Shown one piece after another: positions 24,005 through 31,961 of a stretch of DNA of 53,932 nucleotides. The DNA is from Actinoplanes siamensis (GTDB lineage Bacteria; Actinomycetota; Actinomycetes; Mycobacteriales; Micromonosporaceae), in assembly GCF_016862395.1 (NCBI RefSeq), contig NZ_BOMW01000047.1:1-53932 (forward strand), in the 5' to 3' direction. Numbering within the stretch: position 1 is the stretch's first letter; every line of letters begins with the position of its first letter. Made by a program: the position numbers and the translations under genes. The notes below the pieces were generated by a model. It saw only the letters and a list, made by a program, of their open reading frames with translations. It had not been told where the DNA came from and did not search any database.

Positions 24005-25254
24005 CCACTCGCGGGCGCGACGCCGGGGAGCGGGTCGCGGCGGCGGTTCCGCTCACCGCTCGTGGCGTCGGGAAGGTGGTCGCGGAGGCGGTTCCGCTCA
24101 CCGCTCGTGGCGTCGGGGAGCGGGTCGCGGCGGCGGTTCCGCTCACCGCTCGTGGCGTCGGGCTGCTGGGCGCGGCGCTGGTCCTGCTCGTCGCCGGCTT
24201 CGGGTTCGGCTACCCGGATCTGGCCCTGCTCGGCACGGCCGCGCTGGGCGCGGCCGGCTGCGCGCTCGCCTTCGCCTACTGGCGGCCGCGGCTCGGGGTG
24301 CGCCGCGTCGCCGAACCCGACCGGGTGGCGCGCGGCGAACCGGCGCGGATGGAACTGACCGTCAGCAACACCAGCCGGCTGCGCGCGGCCAGCATGATCG
24401 CCACCGACAGGTGCGGCGGCGGCAGCGTCCCGGTGCCGCTGCTGCGCCTGCGGCCCGGCATGGACACCAGCGTCGCCTACCCGGTGCCGACCACGCGCCG
24501 CGGCATCGTCCCGATCGGACCGCTGCGGATCACCCGCGGCGACCCGCTCGGCCTGGTCACGCTGAGCCGGACGTACGGCGAGGTGGCCCACGTCTGGGTG
24601 CACCCGCGGATCCACCTGCTCCGTGCCACGCCGGCCGGGATGGCCCGCAGCCTCGACGGGCGCGTCGACAAGGTGCCGCAGGGCACGATCACGTTCGACG
24701 CGCTGCGCGAATACGTGCTCGGCGACGAGCTGCGGCGGGTGCACTGGCGCAGCTCCGCCAAGGTCGGCGAGTTGATGGTCCGCGAGCAGCTGGACACCGC
24801 GGAACCGACGATCGTGGTGCTGCTCGACGACCGTGCCGGGGCCTACCCCGATCCGGAGGCGTTCGAGTCGGCCTGCGAGGCGGCCGCGTCGATCGTCGCG
24901 GCGGCCGTCCGCGAGGATCTGCCGGTCGGGCTGCACCTGGTCACCACCGTGGCCGTCGGCCCCTACCTGGACGTGCTCACCGAGGTGCAGCCGCGGCCGG
25001 GCGACCTGGACGCGACGCTGCGGCGGCTGCGGGCCCAGCGGCTCGGCGACACGCTGGTCTTCCTGACCGGGCCGGGCGGGCGCGCCGACCTGGGCACGGT
25101 CAGTTCGCTGCGCGGGACGTACCCGGTGGTGCTGGCCGCGCTCTTCGGCGACCGGGACGCGGCTCCGGTCCCGGCCGGCGACCGCCTGATCGTCATCGAG
25201 GCCGCAGACGGCGCCGAGTTCGCCGCCGCCTGGGACGGGGTGCGCGGATGGTGA
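24001..25254 (+). CDS. DUF58 protein with repeated N-terminus
   Basis: A 417-residue protein. Residues about 55-95 hold two membrane helices, and about 230-280 hold the DUF58 signature (DELRRVHWRSSAKVGELMVRE), followed by a vWA-like part. DUF58 proteins are the usual partners of MoxR ATPases in envelope or signalling systems. Unusually, residues about 10-54 are three copies of a 15-residue repeat encoded by a 45-bp tandem repeat. GTG 24001 overlaps the moxR stop. The repeat region may be real or the true start may lie just after it (no good alternative start is visible before the helix). Confidence 0.88.
   Translation: MTTRGRDAGERVAAAVPLTARGVGKVVAEAVPLTARGVGERVAAAVPLTARGVGLLGAALVLLVAGFGFGYPDLALLGTAALGAAGCALAFAYWRPRLGVRRVAEPDRVARGEPARMELTVSNTSRLRAASMIATDRCGGGSVPVPLLRLRPGMDTSVAYPVPTTRRGIVPIGPLRITRGDPLGLVTLSRTYGEVAHVWVHPRIHLLRATPAGMARSLDGRVDKVPQGTITFDALREYVLGDELRRVHWRSSAKVGELMVREQLDTAEPTIVVLLDDRAGAYPDPEAFESACEAAASIVAAAVREDLPVGLHLVTTVAVGPYLDVLTEVQPRPGDLDATLRRLRAQRLGDTLVFLTGPGGRADLGTVSSLRGTYPVVLAALFGDRDAAPVPAGDRLIVIEAADGAEFAAAWDGVRGW
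24028..24162 (+). repeat. Three in-frame 45-bp tandem repeats in the DUF58 gene
   Basis: Copies at 24028-24072, 24073-24117 and 24118-24162. The first and third are identical over 45 bp; the second differs at a few positions near its start. Each encodes a 15-residue unit containing AVPLTARGVG. Confidence 0.95.
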
Positions 25255-27719
25255 CACCCCCCGAAGACCCGCGGGTGACGCCTTCCATGGACCCGCGGGT
25301 GGTGACGCCTCCCGAAGACCCGCGGGCAAGAGTGACGCCGTCCGGAGGCGCGCGGTTGAGGGTGCGGCCTTCCAAAGACCCACGGGTGTACGTCGTCCCG
25401 CCTGCCATCGCCGGCATGCTGGTCCTCGCCGGCGTGGTGCTGGGCCGCATCTATGCCGACGGGCTGCTGCTCCAGCTGGTCGCGGGCGCCGCGGTCGGCT
25501 CGGTCGGCGCCGGGCTGGCGACCAGACGGCTGCCGTCGTGGACCGCCGCGCCGATCTCCACGGGACTGCTCGTCGCGTGCACCTCAATCGCTCTGAAAAT
25601 GGCCGCAGGCCATGCCGGGGTGACCACGGCGTTCCCGGCCATGGTCCGCGACGCCCTGGTCAACGGCATCCCCCGGCTGCTCACCGCGATGATCCCGGTC
25701 GAGTCCACCCCGGACACGGTGGTCGTCCCGGTGATCGCCACCTGGCTCGCCGGACTGGCCGCGGCCGAGGTCGGGATCCGCGCCCGGCGCGTGCTGCTCG
25801 GCTCGGTGACGCCGCTGCTGCTCTATGCCGGCGCGCTCTACGTGGTCGGGCCGAACGCGGGCGCCGCGGTGGGACCCACCCTGGGGTTCGTGGCGCTGGT
25901 GGCCGTCGCGCTCGCGGTCTCGGCCCGCCGCGCCGGGACGCCCGGCGCCCCGCACGGCGACCGCCGCGCCGGGACGGCCGGCGCGGCCTCCGGGACGAGA
26001 GGGGCGTTCGGTGGCGCGGCGGCCGGGCTGGCCGCGGTCATCGGGCTCGCCGCGGTGGCCGGCCCGTGGATCAGCGGCCAGGTCGCCACCGCGCCGGTCG
26101 ACCCCCGGCAGTACGTCGAGCCCCCGCAGGTCGACAGCCTCGACGAGAGCCCGCTGAACCGGATCTCCGGTTGGATGCTCACGCCCGGGCAGCGGCTCTT
26201 CGCCTACCAGCCGGAGACCCCACCGACCGGCCGGTCGAAAACGGCCAGGGTGCGCCTCGCGGTGCTCTCCGACTACGACGGAGTGACCTGGAAGGTGGGC
26301 GGGGTCTACCGCAACGCCGGACGGGTGCTGCCGGAAGCGGTCGCCCTGCCCGGCGCGGAGGTCACCGAGGTGCGGCAGCGGATCACCATCGCCGGGCTGA
26401 CCGGCCGCCTGCTGCCGGCCGTGGCGACCCCGGCCGAGCTGACCGGCACGCGCGTGGCCTACGACGCGGACACCGGGACCCTGATCCGGCCGGAGAGCCT
26501 GATCAACGGGCTGACCTACACCGTCACGTCCAGGGTGCCGGCGCCCGACCTGAACATGCTGCCCACCGCGCAGTCGCCGGCCGGCGACGCGGTGGTGCGC
26601 CACCTCACCGTGGGCACCGGTGTGCCGGACCCGATCCAGCGGCTCGCCGAGCATCTCGCGGACGGGAACGGCGCCTCCTACGACAGGGCCGTCGCGATCC
26701 AGGAGTTCCTCGCCCGGCACTACCGGGAGACCGCGGACGCGCCGAGCGGGCACGCGTTTCCCAACCTCGCGTATTTTCTCTTCGGGCCGCGCGGCCAGGG
26801 CGGCCAGGAGGGCACGTCGGAGCAGTTCGCGGCGTCGTTCGCGCTGCTCGCGCGGCTCACCGGGCTGCCCAGCCGGGTGGTGGTCGGGTTCGACGCGCCG
26901 GCGGCCGGGGGCGAGGTGACCGGCGGGGACGCGATCGCGTGGCCGGAGGTGCTGTTCGACGGGCTGGGCTGGGTGCCGTTCGACCCGATGCCGAGCAGCG
27001 ACGATCCGACTCCGGTGGAGCAGGACTTCATCCCGAAGCCGAGCACGCCGCCCACCACGCCGCCGCAGTCGAGCGCCGCCGCTCAGGCGCCGGCGCCGTC
27101 GGTGTCCACGGTCGTCGCGCCGAGCCGGGCCGCGGGTGGCGTGCCGGCCGGGGTGGTGGCCGGCGGGGCAGCCGGGGCGGTGCTGGCGGTGCTGGTGGTC
27201 GCCGCCCTGGCGGTGGTCCAGCTGCGGCGCGGGTTGCGGCGCAGGCGGCTGTACGAGGGCAGCCCGGATCATCGGATCGCCGGGGCGTGGCTGGAGTTCA
27301 CCGACGCGTTGCGGCTGGCCGGGCAGCCGGTGCCGGCTCATCTGTCGGCCACCGAGATGGCGTCGTACGCGGCGCGGCCGCCGGTCCCGGCGCGCGGCGG
27401 CCTGTTGCGGAGGGCGGCTCCGGAGTCCGTGGTGGCGGTGCTCGACGGGGCACCGGCCGGGAGCGCGGAAGATGACCCCCGGGCCGGCGTGGCAGCCGAC
27501 CGGGGCCCGGGCGCGCCGCTGGCGCCGCTTCCGCCGCTGGACGAGTTGGTCGGTGCGCTGAACACGGTCGGATTCGCGCCGGGGGCGGCGGACGCCGGGC
27601 AGGCGGATCGGGCGGGGGCGCAGGCGCTCGCGTATGCGGCGGCGCTGCGGGAGCGGCGCTCGTGGTTGCGGAAACTGTGGTGGACCGTCCACCCGGGGCC
27701 GCTGCGCTGGCACCGCTGA
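25248..27719 (+). CDS. TgpA-like transglutaminase-domain membrane protein, apparently non-catalytic
   Basis: An 823-residue protein: a repeated hydrophilic N-terminus (TPPEDPRV-type units, residues 1-45), about six membrane helices (about 46-280), an extracellular transglutaminase-like domain (about 300-590), a Pro/Ser linker, one more helix (about 630-655) and a cytosolic DUF4129-like tail. The papain-like motif reads GTSEQFAASF, with Ser524 in place of the nucleophile Cys. The His motif reads DAIAWPEV, with Ile563 in place of His; only the final Asp (FDP) remains. So it is probably a pseudoenzyme. The start ATG 25248 or GTG 25251 overlaps the DUF58 stop. Confidence 0.82.
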   Translation: MVTPPEDPRVTPSMDPRVVTPPEDPRARVTPSGGARLRVRPSKDPRVYVVPPAIAGMLVLAGVVLGRIYADGLLLQLVAGAAVGSVGAGLATRRLPSWTAAPISTGLLVACTSIALKMAAGHAGVTTAFPAMVRDALVNGIPRLLTAMIPVESTPDTVVVPVIATWLAGLAAAEVGIRARRVLLGSVTPLLLYAGALYVVGPNAGAAVGPTLGFVALVAVALAVSARRAGTPGAPHGDRRAGTAGAASGTRGAFGGAAAGLAAVIGLAAVAGPWISGQVATAPVDPRQYVEPPQVDSLDESPLNRISGWMLTPGQRLFAYQPETPPTGRSKTARVRLAVLSDYDGVTWKVGGVYRNAGRVLPEAVALPGAEVTEVRQRITIAGLTGRLLPAVATPAELTGTRVAYDADTGTLIRPESLINGLTYTVTSRVPAPDLNMLPTAQSPAGDAVVRHLTVGTGVPDPIQRLAEHLADGNGASYDRAVAIQEFLARHYRETADAPSGHAFPNLAYFLFGPRGQGGQEGTSEQFAASFALLARLTGLPSRVVVGFDAPAAGGEVTGGDAIAWPEVLFDGLGWVPFDPMPSSDDPTPVEQDFIPKPSTPPTTPPQSSAAAQAPAPSVSTVVAPSRAAGGVPAGVVAGGAAGAVLAVLVVAALAVVQLRRGLRRRRLYEGSPDHRIAGAWLEFTDALRLAGQPVPAHLSATEMASYAARPPVPARGGLLRRAAPESVVAVLDGAPAGSAEDDPRAGVAADRGPGAPLAPLPPLDELVGALNTVGFAPGAADAGQADRAGAQALAYAAALRERRSWLRKLWWTVHPGPLRWHR

Positions 27720-27880
27720 GTGCTGTCCGGTCGGGCCGCGGCGCCGCCGGGATCCGCGGTCCGACCGGGAAGGTGCGGTGACGCCGGAGCTCGCGGTGGC
27801 GCCGGGAGGCTGCTGTGACGCCGGGAGTTCCGGCGGCCCGGAAGTCGCGGCAGTCGCGATGGTCGAGGGCGCCGGCGATC

Positions 27881-27986
27881 GAGTGGCGCCGGTGGCGGTG
27901 ACCGAGCGGCGGGGGCGATCCGAGTGGCGCCGGCGGCGGTGACCGAGCGGCGGGGGTGATCCGAGTGGCGCCGGCGGGGGTGATCC
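27881..27986 (+). repeat. 41-bp tandem repeat in the gap after the transglutaminase gene
   Basis: Two near-identical 41-bp units (27881-27921, 27922-27962; each begins GAGTGGCGCCGG) and a third copy with an internal deletion (27963-27986). The gene-free gap 27720-28174 otherwise contains GC-rich low-complexity sequence and the promoter region of the next gene; I see no other feature there. Confidence 0.8.
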
Positions 27987-28174
27987 GAGCGGCGGCAGTG
28001 GCCGCCGCGGCCGGTTAACGATCTTGGAGGGCATCGTATTTCGGCTGGTCACCCGTGGGGCTGGTCGCCGGTGTGTCGACGATTCAATCGCGGGGGGCGG
28101 TGGCGGCGCGCAGTGGATAGTGAACCCGCCCGGATGCTGATCATGGCGTCCACGGAGTGGGAGTGGACCTACAC

Positions 28175-29926
28175 ATGGAAAGCGCCGAAATCACGCCCGT
28201 ACGGCCGCGCCGGATCGGTGCCGCGCTGGGAGCGGCGATGTTGATGACCGTCGCCGGTGGCTGCACCGGGGACGACGAGAAGCCGTTCGCGGGAGAGCTG
28301 CCGCCGCCCGGCGCGATCTGGGAGACGCTGGAGCCGCCGCTGCCGGACGTGGCCGGCGACGGCGCCGTGCCGCAGCCGGAGCAGCCCGGCGGCACGACCG
28401 GCCGGCAGCAGGGCGGTCCCGGCCAGGCCGGCAACGGTCAGGGCGGGCCCGGCCGGGGCGGCTTCGGCCAGGCAGGCAGCGGCTCCGGCGGAATCGGCGC
28501 GCCGCTCGGCGGCGCCGGTTCCGGACATGCCGGACAATCAACAGCCAATGGTGGTACGACAGGTGCCGGCCACCGGAGCGGCACCCGCGCGCTGGGCCCG
28601 GCCGGGAACGTCGTGGCCACCCCGGGAGCCGACGCCCCGGGCGGCGCCCTCGGCCTGGGCGGAACAGTCGTCCACACCCCGGGCATCGCCGGAACGGTGG
28701 TCGGCGGGCCTGGCCTCGGCGGTCCCAGCCCGGCGGCCCCGGGCCAGCCGGGCGCCGGCCAGCCACCGGTCCGCCGGCCCGGTCCGGCCCTGGCCGGCGC
28801 GAACGGCCAGCCTGTCCCGGGCGGGGCGAACCCCGGCGGAGTCCGGCCGATCCGCCCGCCGGTACTGGCCCAGCCGGTGAGCGCACACACCGCGCCGGTG
28901 GTGACCCCGTCGGGCAGCCGCCCGGTCGCCGTCGTGCCCCCGGCCGACCGTCCGGGCGCCGTGGTGCCGGTCCGTCGCCCGGACGCCATCGTGCCGCCGG
29001 TCCGGGGCCCGATCACGGTCCATCCGCCGGTTCGGGGACCGTTCACGGCTGTGCCGCCGCTTCGCGGGCCGATCGGCGTCGTGCCGCCCGCCCACCACCC
29101 GGTCGCCGCGCCGCCGGTCGCCGCGCGTCCGGTGGTCAAGCCGGCCGTGATCGTGCACCGGCCGAAGCCGGACCGCCCGGTCAAGGTGAACGGCGGTCGG
29201 CCCGCGGGCAACGGCAACCGGCACCGGGACGACGACCGCCGGACCACGGTCAATGCCAACCGGCACCGCGGCGACGACCGGCACCGCCAGAACCGGCCCA
29301 CCTGGAACCGCCCGGCCTGGGTACGCGACGTGGACACGCCGATCAGCGCCGACCTCCAGTGCGACCGTTTCCACAGCGGGATCACCGACATCAGGCTGAT
29401 GAGCGGTCTGCTCGGCAAGTCGGCCATGTGCTTCGACACCCGCGACAACGCGGGGTACCTGCTGAAGACCGGGATGCCGTTCGCGATGCCGCGCGCCGAC
29501 TACGACGGCTCGTGGAGCCAGCGCACCCGCATCGACGACTGGGACGACGACTTCGGGATCGCCGACGCCGTGGACGGCGTGGTCGACGAAGCGCTGGACA
29601 ACGCCCTGGGCGGCGGCCTGTTCGGCGTCGACTACGGGCGCCGGGCCCCGAACGGCCACGGCCACCAGGCGCGATCCCACGAACACCACGCTCACCGTGA
29701 CCGGGCGGAGGACGATCGCGCTGACCGTGACCGGGCGGACGACCGTGTGCACGGCGACCGGGCCGACGGCGCCCGGCCGCACCGGGACGGACGCCACGAA
29801 ACCGGGCGCGACGCTCACGGCGTACCACCGCAATCGGCACTGCCGGACCAGCGGCAAGCGCAAGCGGACCAGCAGGCCGGCCGGATCGCCGCAGGCGAGC
29901 GGAAGGACAAGCACGACGTCGGCTAG
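28175..29926 (+). CDS. Pro/Gly-rich secreted lipoprotein
   Basis: A 583-residue protein. The N-terminus has basic residues, a hydrophobic stretch and a lipobox-like end, TVAGGC (Cys near residue 30). A long Gly/Pro/Gln region and Val-Pro-Pro repeats (about 60-330) follow. A compact folded region with two Cys comes next (about 390-500; LQCDRFHSGI, SAMCFDTRDN). The tail is very rich in His, Asp and Arg (HEHHAHRDRAEDD-like). ATG 28175 is chosen for the GGAG about 11 nt upstream; GTG 28157 is possible. No known family; likely surface-anchored. Confidence 0.65.
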   Translation: MESAEITPVRPRRIGAALGAAMLMTVAGGCTGDDEKPFAGELPPPGAIWETLEPPLPDVAGDGAVPQPEQPGGTTGRQQGGPGQAGNGQGGPGRGGFGQAGSGSGGIGAPLGGAGSGHAGQSTANGGTTGAGHRSGTRALGPAGNVVATPGADAPGGALGLGGTVVHTPGIAGTVVGGPGLGGPSPAAPGQPGAGQPPVRRPGPALAGANGQPVPGGANPGGVRPIRPPVLAQPVSAHTAPVVTPSGSRPVAVVPPADRPGAVVPVRRPDAIVPPVRGPITVHPPVRGPFTAVPPLRGPIGVVPPAHHPVAAPPVAARPVVKPAVIVHRPKPDRPVKVNGGRPAGNGNRHRDDDRRTTVNANRHRGDDRHRQNRPTWNRPAWVRDVDTPISADLQCDRFHSGITDIRLMSGLLGKSAMCFDTRDNAGYLLKTGMPFAMPRADYDGSWSQRTRIDDWDDDFGIADAVDGVVDEALDNALGGGLFGVDYGRRAPNGHGHQARSHEHHAHRDRAEDDRADRDRADDRVHGDRADGARPHRDGRHETGRDAHGVPPQSALPDQRQAQADQQAGRIAAGERKDKHDVG

Positions 29927-29940
29927 CGAGCCAGGGTGAA

Positions 29941-29976
29941 CGGCGCTGCCGCCCAGGGCCCCGGGCGGCAGCGCCG
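29941..29976. terminator. Bidirectional terminator hairpin
   Basis: CGGCGCTGCCGCCC and GGGCGGCAGCGCCG are perfect 14-bp arms with an 8-nt loop, placed between the converging lipoprotein and hydrolase genes. Confidence 0.88.
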
Positions 29977-29979
29977 CGC

Positions 29980-30687
29980 TCAGGCCAGCTCGGCCATCAC
30001 CAGGTCGATCGCCCGGGTGAGCGCCGCCCGGGACTCGTCGGTGTCGTCCTTGATGTCGAACGAGTGCTGCCCCTCCGGCACGTCGACGATGGTCAGGTTC
30101 GCCTTGGCCGCCGCGGTCACGAACGCGTCGACCGCGCCCGCGATCCCGGGGTTCTCCCGGCCCACCCGGGTCAGCACGATCGGCAACTCCCCGGCGCCGG
30201 CCACCGCCGTGATCGGGTCGAACCGCGGATCCGCCGGCCACCCCGGGAACGGCGCCAGCAGCGGATAGCTCAGCGCCACCACGCGCAGCCAGGACGGCGG
30301 CTCGCGGAACCAGTCCGCCGCGAACAGGCCGCTGCCGGAGTAGAACCAGAGGGCCAGGCGGTTCTCGTCCACCCGCGGATCGCTGCGCAGCGTCTCCAGC
30401 GCGGCCTCGACGTTGGCCGAGCCCACCGGGTACTCCTCGGGGGTGTGCAGGCGGTGGTCGACCACCGCGCCGACCGCCCCGCGGGCGGCGGCGAGCCGGG
30501 CGTACCCCTGGAAGACCGGCCAGTCGCGCTGCGTCGGGCGCACCTCGGCGGGCAACGGCCCGCCGGGCACGACGAGGACCGCCGGCCGCGGTTCGGTGAC
30601 CTCGTCGGGCAGGTAGAGGTCCAGGAACTCGTGGCGTTCGGGAGTGCGGGCATCGACCGGAAGAACGAAGGGCTTCAGGAAGTCCAT
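29980..30687 (-). CDS. Alpha/beta hydrolase
   Basis: A 235-residue alpha/beta hydrolase related to the dienelactone-hydrolase group. AVLVVPGGPLP supplies the oxyanion-hole strand, FYSGSGLFAADW the Gly-x-Ser-x-Gly nucleophile elbow (Ser near residue 118), and GQHSFD the catalytic His near the end. Substrate cannot be read from sequence. It converges on the lipoprotein gene across a strong terminator and diverges from the kinase at 30713 with only 25 nt between starts. Confidence 0.82.
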   Translation of the reverse strand: MDFLKPFVLPVDARTPERHEFLDLYLPDEVTEPRPAVLVVPGGPLPAEVRPTQRDWPVFQGYARLAAARGAVGAVVDHRLHTPEEYPVGSANVEAALETLRSDPRVDENRLALWFYSGSGLFAADWFREPPSWLRVVALSYPLLAPFPGWPADPRFDPITAVAGAGELPIVLTRVGRENPGIAGAVDAFVTAAAKANLTIVDVPEGQHSFDIKDDTDESRAALTRAIDLVMAELA

Positions 30688-30712
30688 CGACAGATCCTAA
30701 CTTCTTAAGGAA

Positions 30713-31954
30713 GTGGCCGGGCCGGCCGATCAAACAGTGGTGGAGGAGGAGCGACTCGGGGCGCTGCACGAGTACCGGCTGCTCGACACCCCGCCGGAGG
30801 CCGAGCTGCAGGCCGTGCTGCGGGTCGCCGCGACCGTGGCCGGAGTGGGCTCGGCCAGCCTCAACCTGATCGACGAGCACCGCCAGTACCAGCTGATCCG
30901 GATCGGCGGGGCCCCTGTCGAGTGCGCCCGCTCCGACTCGATGTGCGCGGTGCGGTTCGAGGCGGGCGCCTTCGTGCACGTGCCCGACGCCCGGGCGGAC
31001 CCGCTCTACCAGCACAACCCGTGGGTCACCGGCGGCCTGGGCCGGATCCGCTTCTACGCCTCGGCGCCGCTGATCACCCCGGAGGGGTACGCGCTCGGCA
31101 CGCTCTGCGTCTTCGGCGACCACCCGCACGAGCTGACCGCCACCCAGATCGCCGAGCTCACCGACCTGGCCGGGATCGTCGTGGCGTTCTTCGAACGGCG
31201 CAGGCAGGGCCGCCTCACCGCCGACCTGGCCACCGCCGCGCGCACCAGGCAGCAGTGGACCGAGACCCTGCTCGACACGGTCGACGCCGCGGTGATCGCC
31301 TGCGACGAGCACTTCCGGGTGACGTTCTGGAACCGCGCCGCCCGCGAGTGGCACGGCAAGAGCGGCGAGGGCGAGGCCGACCCTCCGGTCGGCATCGCCG
31401 AGCGATTCGGCCTGTACGAGGCGGACGGGACGACGCCGATCCCGGATCCCGAACTGCCTCTGTGGGTCGCCCTCACCAAGGGCGTCACCGTCACCGGGCG
31501 GGAGATGGTGATCCGCCGCCCGGCCGGCGACCCGGTCCACGTGCGGGCCAACGCCAGCCCGCTGCGCGGCCCCCACGGCGAGATCAACGGTGCGGTCCTG
31601 GCCCAGGTCGACGTGACCACCGACCGGCTGCGCCGCCGCCTGGTCGAGCAGGCCCGGGAACGGCTCGCCGCGGCCAACGCCGAGCTGGAACGTTCGAACG
31701 CGGACCTGACCAACTTCGCCGCCGCGGTCAGCCACGACCTGATCGCCCCGCTCTCCGCGGTCGGCGGGTTCCTGGAACTGCTGGCCCTCGAGGGGTATCC
31801 GGAGGCGGCGAAGGGGTCGGCCGAGGTGGCCAGGATGCGGGACGTGATCGACGGCCTGCTGGCCGACGCGCTCGCGGCCCGTTCCTCGGCCGCGGCCGCC
31901 CGCGCTTCGGGAATGGCGGCCGGCGCTTCAGGATCGGCGGCTGGTCGCCGATAG
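30713..31954 (+). CDS. GAF-PAS sensor protein with HisKA but no ATPase domain
   Basis: A 413-residue protein: GAF (about residues 25-165), PAS (about 180-300), and a HisKA helix pair with the phospho-acceptor His in AVSHDLIAPLSAVGGFLELL (about 340). It then ends in an Ala/Ser-rich tail, so no HATPase catalytic domain is present. It aligns along its length with the next gene, so the pair arose by duplication and this copy lost its kinase half. It may form heterodimers with, or accept phosphate from, the complete kinase. GTG 30713 has AAGGAA very close; GTG 30737 is possible. Confidence 0.82.
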   Translation: MAGPADQTVVEEERLGALHEYRLLDTPPEAELQAVLRVAATVAGVGSASLNLIDEHRQYQLIRIGGAPVECARSDSMCAVRFEAGAFVHVPDARADPLYQHNPWVTGGLGRIRFYASAPLITPEGYALGTLCVFGDHPHELTATQIAELTDLAGIVVAFFERRRQGRLTADLATAARTRQQWTETLLDTVDAAVIACDEHFRVTFWNRAAREWHGKSGEGEADPPVGIAERFGLYEADGTTPIPDPELPLWVALTKGVTVTGREMVIRRPAGDPVHVRANASPLRGPHGEINGAVLAQVDVTTDRLRRRLVEQARERLAAANAELERSNADLTNFAAAVSHDLIAPLSAVGGFLELLALEGYPEAAKGSAEVARMRDVIDGLLADALAARSSAAAARASGMAAGASGSAAGRR

Positions 31955-31961
31955 GGGAGAG

